From contig JAJEKV010000058.1 in the NCBI GenBank assembly GCA_021234155.1, positions 5,528,600 through 5,592,599 on the forward strand: a DNA stretch of 64,000 nucleotides, read 5' to 3'. Below are positions 12,607 through 22,055 of the stretch, one piece after another. A program made the position numbers and the translations under genes. Every line of letters begins with the position of its first letter. Position 1 is the stretch's first letter. Source of the DNA: Isoetes taiwanensis (taxonomy: Eukaryota > Streptophyta > Lycopodiopsida > Isoetales > Isoetaceae). The notes beneath the pieces were generated by a model, which had not been told where the DNA came from, ran no database searches, and was given only the letters and a program-made list of their open reading frames with translations.

Positions 12607-13295
12607 TCAATATGTTACTTTCTTGCAGCTTGTCCATAGCCTGGACATGCCATCTCTGTCCTTGTAGCCCTCTGAAAGCATTTGCCTCCAAACAGCTGTT
12701 GTTAGTACATCGGATGGATTGCGTAAAGGATTCTGCTTCACATCTTCATTTGTGTCCGGTGCTATCAACAAACCCTCTAGCCATGGTTTCGAAGTGTCAA
12801 GAGACCGTGTGTCTTCAACATCACTTTCCCCGCCATGAAGGTGGGCATATGCAATTTTCGTTGGGATTGAAGAGCATCTTGTACTCAGAGTCGTCTACTA
12901 TTAGTGTGTTGCCGTCATTCCTGTCTGGATACTTCTCGTATATAAACTCAATTGGCTTCAGATACAAAGGTTTGTCTTCACTTGCTGCAATCCGGAAAGG
13001 CAACTCCAAACAGTGGCTTCCATCAAAGGTGAACCTTAAGTCCCTTATCTGCGTCATTGTGAGTATTTTATCCACTACTCTTGATAGGTTCCATGGAGCT
13101 ATTGATGACCATATTCCTACTTCAAAGTGTTCAAATACAAATTCCGTGAATTGCCTAGGTGGGGCCTTAAAAACAACACTTTCTTGCCTATTATGTCATA
13201 ATTTCCAACTAGCTGATCATCTGATACCAAAGTCCTATGTATTTGTTTTGCCAAAACATTATTGATATCAAATACTATCAACCTTTTCGGTACAC
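12607..13295 (-). pseudogene. FCP1/NIF-type HAD phosphatase domain carried by the transposon
   Basis: Starting after an acceptor (ATATCAG|GTGTACC, exon from 13295), the translation shows HAD motif I VPKRLIVFDINNVLA (nucleophile Asp; the +2 position is Asn, as in plant DLNG-type members). Motif II follows as VGIWSSIAPWN, then the motif III lysine in DKPLYLKPI and motif IV as TLIVDDSEYKMLFNP. The C-terminal tail (WLEGLLIAPDTNEDVKQNPL) resembles plant FCP1-homology proteins. Two one-base shifts, near 13150 and 12830, interrupt the frame, and the last frame stops at 12607. Known relatives dephosphorylate phosphoproteins such as the RNA polymerase II CTD; the substrate here is unknown. All four catalytic motifs are present. 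It lies in frame with the protease domain through a 147-nt intron. Confidence 0.72.
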
Positions 13296-13442
13296 CTGAT
13301 ATGAAAGAACATGCAATTTATCAATAAAGTATGGTGGATTTGAATAAAAAGAGATTTTATTCATTAAAAATCAATGAAAAAATGTGTATTTTATAATCAA
13401 ATAGTGTTTAGCATTGACAATAGGGATAGGTCAATTTCTCAC

Positions 13443-14600
13443 CACATTTATTAGTACCGTGTGGTCTAATAGTTTGGGTCGCGATGTGAATGTGGTCTAA
13501 CTCCTCGAAGTAGTGCTCGGGTGAGAACATCATGACGATCCTCTCAGATACTTTGGCAAGAACCAGCTTCGGGTAATCTGCAAATGTGACAACAATACTT
13601 ACATAATAAGTATTAAAAACCATTTGTTTGCATGACAAAAGAAGTGAGACACTCACATTGGTAGTTTTACCACACACGATTGTGTCTACAAACTTCTGCA
13701 TATAAGCTGCAACATATAGGCCACATGAATCCCCATCTTTCTGCTGTGGACACTTATGAATCTTCACAACTGGTGAAGGATTTTGTCCATGCTTCAAAAA
13801 AGTGGGACACTCGACACAACCGCGTGCCATAGTGAGTATGTGGAGCCTGCAAAAGACCAGATCTATTTTGTAGCAAATGAATGAAAAAAGCTGCTAACAT
13901 GGTATCCAATCTACTCAATATTAATAAAAGGAGATGTGAAATACAAAATACCTCTTAAGTGCAAGCATGTCAACGCCAATGTCCCGGCAGAATTGAAGAT
14001 CCGAATGTTGATGGTGTTCTTACTCTTAGTAAGTGCCATGTTGAAGATGGCCAAAGTGTGATGTTCAAGAACTCTACATAGCATTGGAATCATGATCCAT
14101 CCGCGACTTCAGCCAATTTATCCCCTCAGAAGAGCTACCTTTACAATATCTCTTCCACGCTTTCGGAGGCTGCCATAGATTTATCTTTTTCGCTTGCCTT
14201 GGCCCATGCCGCAGAAATTCCATGAAGCTGTCCGTTGGGAAGAACCGGACGTCGACCTTCTTATCATCATCCGGAACACGAGAGCTGCGGTACCTATAAC
14301 AAGTTGAAAAGGATAAAATTACTAACTTCACTTACACATACAAATGAACAAGTTCAAAGTCCAGTACCTGGCATACATATCCACATGCCGGTTGGAAAAT
14401 TTTCCCACATCCATGTCCAGACATCTTGTTCAAATAAATAACACTCCATTTCGTGCAAAGATCCGGGAAAATCCTTGCCTTCTTGAGCTTCATCATTCGG
14501 TTCGCACCAAGGCATCGTATGATGGCGTATTGATTCTGAATGCGGGTTCAATGACCAGTACATTTACACAAATCATCTACATTCGTCTACTACTATTTAT
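13443..14600 (-). pseudogene. Ulp1/SENP-type cysteine protease domain (C48) carried by the transposon
   Basis: The signature end of the domain is clear in the 13830-13443 exon: KCPQQKDGDSCGLYVAAYM holds the oxyanion Gln and catalytic Cys. Upstream, exon 14093-13960 has LEHHTLAIFNM (candidate catalytic His, HT in place of the usual HW) and RIFNSAG, with Asn where Asp is usual. Exon 14290-14074 and the piece at 14563-14354 give the N-terminal part (CEPNDEAQEGKDFPGSLHEM). An intron at 13670-13578 has GT-AG ends and removes 93 nt in frame. A frameshift separates the 14.07-kb exon from the His exon. Such proteases remove SUMO or related modifiers. The minus frame otherwise stops at 13408 if the 13442 donor is not used. 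Confidence 0.72.
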
Positions 14601-14639
14601 AGTATTTTAAAGTTTTTAACTTGGATACTAGATGTAAAA

Positions 14640-15395
14640 AAAAATGTAAGACATGTAGATCAAGTTACCAGAGAGATCATTCTTACGCTTTCTCGATATC
14701 GTTTTCTGAGTCAAGATCCATTTCCTTCCCTGCCTTTTTGGTTTCCTCACTCAGATTCTTATTAGGTCCAGAATCCTCGTCTTCAACCTCTCCTGATTTC
14801 TCATTGGCATGAAATTGGCGTCCTTTGCTATGTCGAAGCAATATTTGACACAAACTTAAAAGTATCCCCGCTCTACATCTTGATGCTGGAAGATTCCTCT
14901 TCATTAGGACCTGTAAAAGATAGGATGTCATGGATTTCTCACCTTTGTATTAATTGAAATAAAATGTTTTCTTACTGTTTTCTACCGCTTTAATTGTCTT
15001 CTTCGTGGCTTTTTAGCGTGGAGTTCTTCTTTGGAGTCACATTTTCTGCTGCTGCCTTTACTTTTGAAGATGTGGCCTTAGCCTGCTCCCTCAATCTCTC
15101 AAGTTCCTCGTCATAATCTGGAATGTCACCATGCAGACCTGAAGTGCCAGCCTCCTCAACCTGTATCACCGCAGGAATAGTGATTTTGCTTTTTCCTTCA
15201 ATCTTTGCTTTTTTCCCTCGGCTACATCTTGCACCTCAATTTTCTTTGGAACCTCCAAACTGTGGAAAACCGAACCAAGAATATGAAATTGCTTCCTCCT
15301 CGACACAATGCAAATTGAATTTGAAAACAAGCGCGACCTTGACCCGTGGTGTAATTTCGCCAAGTAGTAGTTTTTGGCACTTTGAAGCTCTGAAA
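14640..15395 (-). pseudogene. linker region of the accessory gene, low complexity and charged
   Basis: Two exon-like pieces lie between the RING and protease parts. About 15395-15000 (acceptor TTTTCAG) reads ELQSAKNYYLAKLHHG, then, after a shift, DIPDYDEELERLREQAKA and a lysine-rich tail. About 14931-14690 reads GEVEDEDSGPNKNLSEETKK and ends at a GCG|GTAAGA-like donor. This acidic/basic composition suggests a disordered linker, possibly with nuclear localisation signals. No domain was recognised. Confidence 0.45.
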
Positions 15396-15399
15396 ATAA

Positions 15400-15924
15400 A
15401 TCACATAACAGTCAGATATCAGTCTCAAACTAATCAGTCTCTAACTGTTCTGTACATATCAATAGCTGTACATATTACTAGAACTGATCTACATTGAAGT
15501 ACTTTGAGTACATACACATGTAAACAGCTATTTATCTAGATGGAATGTACATGTAATGTACATGAATGTGCTCCAATGCATGCACATGTACACATCAGAC
15601 ATTACATAAAATACCTCTAAATGTTCTGCCACAAAACTCAGTACACAACTCCTAATTTTATGTATTTAAGTTCTACATTTAGGACCCTACACTGTGAATG
15701 TACAACATGTATGTAAGAAACACATATATGTATGACATGCAAGCCAAGGAACTATAAGTATAAAATAACCAGTACACTCCTACATGCTGTAGCAAAACCT
15801 TAAGTGCAGCAATCTACATGTAAATGGATTCTACATGTAAATGGATTCTACATGTAAATGGATTCTACATTGCAGTAATTCTGGGTGCAGCAAATTGAAC
15901 ATAAATCATGAAATACTGCTTACC
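15400..15924 (-). other. accessory-gene intron rich in TACAT/ATGTA
   Basis: About 525 bp between the RING exon donor (GTAAGC) and the TTTTCAG acceptor. It contains many TACATGTA and ACATGTA words and a 20-bp unit beginning CTACATGTAAATGGATT tandemly repeated near 15818-15868. It shares TACATTGAAGTAC with the transposase intron. Confidence 0.5.
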
Positions 15925-17130
15925 TCCAGTGTACACACCCAAGGTCTTTGAAATGTTATCGTCCCATTTGCATGCTCTTGGGCAGGATAGTCCAGCAGAA
16001 ATAGAATATGAGAAACAGAAGATATGAAATGAATGCTCGCATGGAGCAACTAGGATAGGTTCATTATTAGCAAAGCCATTACTGCAAAACACACATCCAT
16101 GCACAGATATGAATTTTTCTTCAGCTGGAGAGATCACTAAGCTTGTTTTGGGCTGAAGGAGAATTGCTGCAGAATGCATCATGTACTTATGCATATCATC
16201 AAGCCGTCTCTGCGGCCTCAAATCGAACTTTGTGAGCCTCCTCAAGTTCTGCAATCCTCTTTTCACATAACTCCTTCTCCCGAATGGCTTTCTCCAATGG
16301 CTCCTGAATTCTCTTCAGCATTTCTTCCTTTCTGGTTCTATCCCTCATCAAAAGGTCAACCTCCTGCTGCACAGTCTTGATGTCTCTCTTATTCTGCTTA
16401 GCATCGTCGAGAACACTATTGATGTCTTCTTGTATCTGTGCTAGGTCCTCTTCATGTGCATCCTTTCTTCCTGAAATCTTATTTATATTGTCACGTAATT
16501 CTGTCTGCTGAATTTTCAGTTCTTCAACCTTGGATGTCTTTGCTAATTAACTCTCCATGACACTTGCTTTGCCTTGAGTTTACGCAAATTCAAGCTCTTC
16601 CTTAGGGTAAAATCCTTTGCTGAAATTTAGGAACCTTGGATGTGGATTTAGAGGTCGCAATTTCTTTCGTAATAGCAGATTCTTTTGCTCCTCCCTTTGC
16701 CAAATCTTTGGCCAAAACTTTAAAAAGTATCCCAATCTACTTTTTTTACTGTCAATTGAAGGGCAAATGCACGAGCAAAGTACTCGTGTACATGGCGATT
16801 TGTGACCTCCCGCTTACCAAAAACAATTTCATAATGTTTGTAGAAGTTCTCGCCCACTCTCGCTTCACGCTAGATTCTTTGAACCCCCGTGATGTCTTTG
16901 GGCCCCCTTGCGCCGTCCATTATCTGTTGTAAATCTGGAAAAATTTCATCCGCATTTACACATCTTACATGCTTTGCTTCCACAACAATGGGTTCTTCAC
17001 AAATAAGTCTTTTTTTTGGCCCTGGTTCCTCGAAGTTTGAACCTTCCTCTTGTTTTTTCGGCTTTCTTGCTAGAATCGGCTATTTTCAAATTTTTGTTTA
17101 ATGGGTGACTTCCGGGAGGCAAAGGCGTCC
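15925..17130 (-). pseudogene. N-terminal coiled coil and RING-like zinc finger of the accessory gene
   Basis: The first Met candidate lies at about 17130 (MDAFASRKSP), and several shifts and a stop follow, so the 5' part is decayed. From about 16545 to 16215 the frame gives about 110 residues of heptad-rich coiled coil (KTVQQEVDLLMRDRTRKEEM ... EKELCEKRIAELEEAHKV). After a frameshift the 15925-16266 segment has a RING-H2-like knuckle: CVFC, then APCEHSFHIFC, then CPRAC. The order C-x2-C...C-x-H-x2-H-x2-C...C-x3-C is one residue longer than canonical in the last pair. The exon ends at GGAG|GTAAGC. RING fingers commonly act in ubiquitin or SUMO ligation; the role here is inferred only from the motif. 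Confidence 0.55.
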
Positions 17131-17405
17131 ATTGCTTGGATTTTGGGCAAGGATTTGAGGAAGAAGAATAGTTACAATTTAATTACTTCGTTGATCACTT
17201 TAAAACACGTAAAATGGAACGGCGGCAAATTTTTTTCCTAAACAGGAAACATTTCGCAATCTCCCTCCGAAAAATTGCAATGATTGTCCGTTCTGGTTGC
17301 CACTGCCACTCATAATTTTGAATTGCTGACGTGGCTACTCCTAATCATTACATATCCCAACTAACTAAAATTCAAAAAAATAACAAAAACGGTGCCTACA
17401 TGCCC

Positions 17406-17423
17406 TACATTATACATAATGTA
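17406..17423. promoter_or_regulatory. right subterminal palindrome of the transposon
   Basis: TACATTATACATAATGTA has eight-base inverted arms around an AC centre and lies 14 bp inside the right TIR. It sits within a longer GCCCT...AGGGC hairpin at 17402-17428. Arms TACATT/AATGTA are shared with 8377-8394. Confidence 0.7.
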
Positions 17424-17437
17424 AGGGCATTTTTTTT

Positions 17438-17461
17438 AGACACCCTAGCTTTCTTTTACCC
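17438..17461 (-). repeat. right terminal inverted repeat (24 bp)
   Basis: Perfect inverted match to 8353-8376. It is followed by GTTT at 17462-17465, matching the left target duplication. Confidence 0.92.
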
Positions 17462-17465
17462 GTTT

Positions 17466-20200
17466 GTTGCTTCGCGGGAGCTTTTCAGGTTGAAGCTTTG
17501 GGCCATTTGAATGCCCATATTTGGACGTCCTTGTGTATTTATTCATATTTAACAAGTCCAATGATTTATAATCCAATGATTTATAATCCAATGATTTAGC
17601 AAAAAAAATTCAATAAGATATGGGTTAGAGATAAGGTATGGGTTAGAGATATAAGGTATGGGAAATATGACCAAGAAAATGAGAGGCAATGGTCGAAGTT
17701 TCAAATGCGCAAATGCCAACGAGACAGGAGAAACATAGGGTTAGAGGCCTTTAGGGCAATCGTTTCGGCAGTAGACCAAAATGAGGTGCGGCTATGGCAG
17801 GTTATGGATCAATGCAACAGCGGCTGTGCGTGGATGAAGAATAGGAGGCAATATGCACATGGTTCTCTAAAAGCATTCGTTGGGTTGGCCCCCTGCATTT
17901 TGGTCACATCGGACGCAATCATCACAATAGCTTAGATCGGATTCTCAATCTATGTATTTGTTATAAGCAAGATTCAGAGCGAAAGGAACTTTGCCTCCGC
18001 TTTTAAATAACCCCAGGTAAACTTTGTATTATTTGCAGCTCAGTAAAAATATAAATAGGCGCTGATACGGATTCCAGAAAACTATATTGAATAATATAGA
18101 AGCCTAGCTCCAGATAGCACTTCAAACAGACTTGGTGCAAACGAGGCTTCCGAGTCAACACAGTGAGGTAAACTGTTTCTGTTTTATAAGATAAAACATT
18201 TTTTTGACTGTAGTGTAAAGTTCTATAATCTGTGCAGATTGTAGCCATTCTACATCTATATGTTTCTTTTGTTCAAATCTCCTTTTGGCTGAGCTTTTGG
18301 AAGTGTAAAATTGTTTCTGCTTTACCATGATTTATTTCTGTTTTTCTTCCTCCATTGTTTGCTTCATCAGCCTTATGTTCAGTCCGTCTTTACAAAAGTC
18401 AATGAATAGTTTCATCCTGTATGGAGTTTGCTGTGTATTTAATGACCTAGTTTAATGATTCACTTTTTTGCATCCAGTGGCCCTTAAACGTACATTTTGG
18501 ACATGTACATAGACAATGCAGAATCTACTCAAGAACTTGTAGTAGAACAGACGCTATCTGTTTTTGCAAAGTCTCTGCTACTGCAAAACCATTTTGGCAA
18601 CTTAGTGAAGTTCTATGAAATACCCTTGATGAATTGATGATCGATCTCTTCCTCCATGTTTGTTCTTTCAATCCTGGTCTATTTCACATGATCGAGAATT
18701 GTTTTTTTCAAATGGATTTAGCTATGTATTCTCGTATTATTTCTTTAGATCTGACTTGCACCATTGTATGAATGTTCTAGTTCTTAGACAGCCAATTTTC
18801 ATCCCATTGCATCTTTTACGTGGTTCATTATTACTTGAGTGATTCATGGTACCTTTAGTATATCCTTGCAATATGTAATGCAATTTAAAGAAGGATAGCT
18901 TGTGTGTGTACTATGTCCTTGCATGTTCCAATATTTGATCTCTTCAGTTCTTCTAATTTGTGCTTATTTTGAATGTCATACTTATTGAGGTAATGCATTT
19001 GACAACAAAGGTACATTACATGACTTTGAAAAGATGTAGGTTGAAAAAGGTATTTGATTAGCGCATTGGTTTGGCTGCCTTGTTGATGTGATATCACAGC
19101 TGGAAGAGCAGCAAACGTGGATGGTTGCACTCAGGTCTGGCTGCATGGGTGATTTTTGTTGCTTGCACTTGCTGGAGATGAAAGGCGTCTGCTCAGGAAA
19201 AATATAAATGCTGGTAGCCGTCTGCTATTTTAGGGCAAAACTCCATGTGAGTAGACAACATCAAGCATGGTAACGGTGAGAATTCTCCCACTGAAAAGCA
19301 GCAGGGTTCTGATAATGTAAATCTGCCATTAAACAACTTAATGAAAATTTTTGTAGGGCTATTTTGCTTGGTTGTTCTTTGTCTATTATACTATTTTCGT
19401 TCATAAAATTTAAAAGTTCTGATAACTAACTTATGAATCTTCTTAAAAGTTTATAGGGTTCTTCACCAAATGGAAATACCAGGGTTCAAATCCCTGATTC
19501 GCAATTATTATGACTTTATTAGTTTAAAATAACAACAAAATATTCATTGGACATTTTTTGTTGTATAAACAAATACTAATTACAAGACAAAAACATTAAG
19601 AACTTGATGCAAAAAGTATTGTGCAAACTCGTACCAATTCCAACAAAAACATTTAGAATTTAATGAGCATAAACCAATACTAGTTATAAAATGAAGACAT
19701 TAAGAATTTGATGGAGAAAGTGTCATCATTTAATGGGCATAAACCAATATGAGTTACAAAACAAAAACATTAACAATCGAATGGAGAAAGTGTCACTAAT
19801 TGAAGGAGAGAACATATAACAACAGTCTTAAAGATGACATTGGTTTCAACAAAAATATGGGAAGTGCTTCTAAGTCAAATCAATACTAATTGCATTGTCA
19901 AAAACACCATTTGTTTATCCTCAATATCTTAAATAGAACAACATTGGTTTATATAAAAAATATATAGACTTCATTGAAAAATATTAAAGCAAAAACTATT
20001 AGCAGTTTGTGTCCCAAATCATTAACTAGATGATAGACTTAAAGCACGTCAATAAATCACTATTAAGACCATGGCATTAAACCAAACAAATAAATTATCT
20101 TGAAAACCCATGATGTTGAACCATAGTAACAAACTATCTACTCTTATATAATTTATTCACACCAAGATTCGATTCCTTGATTCCCGAGTGGGGGAAAAAA
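17466..20200. other. no gene recognised; degenerate tandem repeat at 19.56-19.80 kb
   Basis: From 19560 to 19810 a unit of roughly 75 bp containing ATAAACCAATACTAGTTA and AACATTAAGAATTTGATGG recurs three times with substitutions. The ORF at 17705-17935 resembles nothing I know. The remainder is AT-rich noncoding DNA. Confidence 0.4.
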
Positions 20201-21569
20201 TAGGAAGGAAAAAAAACGTTTCGTAAAAATTCCTACACCGACACAACTCGACACAACTGGCGATGGCTGCGTTTCGGAGCAATCCTTATCTCCTTCAATA
20301 CGCGTGGTCGGATTTAAGACTTCAAGCTCTAGGTGGCGATATGACCGTAGCCAGCATCTTTGGGATCTGTTTTTTTCCTGTCTATATAAGCAGGGCTTCT
20401 CTTATTTGTTTGTTCAGAGATCTGGGAGATGAATAAGGTGCGTTTCTATTCCGTTGCTTTTTGTTCAGTATTAGGTTTTTTCATTCTTCAATTTCCCAGA
20501 ATCAGAGCTCAACCAACCAGTAAAAAGAATTCGTCAAATTTTGCCAGTCAGGAATGGCCAGCGTGGTCTTCTTTTGCAAGGCTCAGCCATAAGTTTATTG
20601 TGGCCTTGCCTAGATTTCTCTTCCATCCAGGTTTTTTTTTGCCCCCATAGCTTGTGGCTAGGAATTTCTTGCAAAAAACTGTCAAAAAACTGGAGACAAG
20701 GGGCAAGGAAAAGAACAGAAGGCAGCGAAGTATCTTGACTCGAGTTTGGGTTCGTTGGTCCTGCAGACAGGGATTTCTGTGTTGATTCGGTAGAAGACGG
20801 CATGCATGTGAATAAGGGAGCCGAACTTATTAGATAGGAGACGGCAAATGCCAATATTGAAAGATTGATCTGGGAACAGAGATCTTTTGCAGAAACATAC
20901 TGATTCGTTCTCTTTGTCAGTATTGATCTTTTATTGATGCATTGTTATGCCCAGTGCTGACAAATTTTTTTCCACGCAGCGACATTTCTGCAAGGCTCGT
21001 GCCGGATGGCTATGCACCTGAAGGTATTTGAACGAATAATTCCGTCTCCAATGCATTTGCTTTTAAACTGGAAGACAGGAAGGGACGTATCCATATGTTT
21101 CAATGTGGTGAGTTATCACAAAGATTTATTCACAAGTTGTGGGGTGAAGCACTAGATAAAAAATGTGTTGTTCCTTATTCAACTTTTTTTTTCCTCTCAT
21201 GCAATGCAATTTGTGAAGAACAGAAAAATGGATAGGAGACTGTTTGTTTTCAATAGGTTTTATGGGAACAAATGTTTCAGTCCAGCAGCTATTCCATCAA
21301 CATAGTCTATCAATGCATTGCAGATTGTCTTAACACTGTGATGTGTACACAAGTTGTTTCACTTCTATATTTTGTTTGTTTTGCAAAATCTGCAACCAGC
21401 TTCTGCTCTCAGTTCATATCTACCTTCTTACAGAAGATGAAAGCCGCAGGTCCCAAGGTAAAGCTCCAGTTTCTAGGTGTAGCTTGGGAAAGAAAATACT
21501 ATCCGATTGTTTTGCCGCATTAAATATACATGCATTCCTCTTGCCCATTTTTTCTGCAAATCTAGGGCT
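20201..21569. other. upstream of ferrochelatase fragment; no clear exon
   Basis: This could contain decayed first exons of the ferrochelatase copy. The short ORFs at 20429-20738 on both strands look like chance openings. A splice-like boundary CCCAAG|GTAAAG occurs near 21458. Confidence 0.3.
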
Positions 21570-22055
21570 ATGTTTAAGGAGTTCCCCGCCTATGCTATGG
21601 GAGTTGGCAGTCCTCTGTTTCTTTCAAATCTTTATCCTCTGCTTTGTATAATATTTAATTGCTCTTATTATTTACCAAACTACAGGCTGCTGCACTAGGG
21701 CGAGCTCTTCAAATGAAAGATTTGCATGCATATGTCTATGTTGCCATGCGGTATTGGCATCCATTTACAGAAGAAGCTCTTGAACAGGTGCACACTAAGT
21801 TGTGCATGTTTTGTTACCACTGCTTAAGAATGATCTAATTTATCAGATTCTCCAGTTCTTTGAACTTCAGAAGTGATGGCATATTTTTGTGGCTGCTTAA
21901 TAGTTTAGTTGTGTTTGGTTCAATATAGGAAGGACAAATACCCTTCGCAGATGCCACATACAGTGATTCCATCATGGTACAGAAGAGGGGTATATGTGCG
22001 GGCTATATCGACGTTAATTTTGAACGAGTTTAACAGTTTTGAAAGCGCAAATGAG
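21570..22055 (+). pseudogene. ferrochelatase fragment with a missing exon
   Basis: Exon 21686-21787 (acceptor ACTACAG, donor CAG|GTGCAC) encodes GRALQ, then [20 protein letters not shown], closely matching the [12 protein letters not shown] block of plant ferrochelatases. Exon 21929-22055 encodes KDKYPSQMPHTVIPSWYRRG, matching the later SWYQREGY block. The intervening segment, which in the family carries VVLPLYPQFSISTTGSS, is absent: 21788-21928 is noncoding and the exon phases (0, then 2) do not join. A decayed upstream exon (21575-21625) still reads AYAMGVGSPL, like YASIGGGSPL. Ferrochelatase inserts iron into protoporphyrin IX in plastids and mitochondria, but this copy cannot make a full enzyme. 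Confidence 0.7.

Larger units (their letters stand above)
8353..17461. mobile_element. complete 9.1-kb TIR DNA transposon with two convergent genes (Sola-like?)
   Basis: The ends are perfect 24-bp inverted repeats (8353-8376 and 17438-17461) beginning GGGTAAAAGAAAGCTAGG. They are flanked by a 4-bp direct repeat GTTT at 8349-8352 and 17462-17465. Just inside each end is an 18-bp palindrome TACATT-N6-AATGTA. Inside are a plus-strand transposase (8689-11768), three 183/184-bp tandem repeats (11814-12363) and a minus-strand accessory gene (about 17130 down to 12607). The 4-bp target duplication, the GGG termini and a transposase with DFAENY, SDG and GHGKGxxDG motifs fit my memory of the Sola superfamily; that assignment is inference. 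Both genes carry frameshifts, so this copy is probably not autonomous although its ends are intact. Confidence 0.85.

Noticed and set aside
12612-13265. 217-residue plus-strand ORF opposite the HAD domain
   Set aside because: It is the antisense shadow of the phosphatase exons, whose minus-strand translation shows all four HAD motifs.
15818-15868. CRISPR-like short direct repeats
   Set aside because: A simple tandem 20-bp repeat without spacers, in a eukaryotic intron.
8353-17461. MULE or CACTA classification based on the Ulp1 domain
   Set aside because: The 4-bp target duplication and GGG ends do not fit MULE (about 9-bp TSD, longer TIRs) or CACTA (3-bp TSD, CACTA ends), and the transposase motifs differ.
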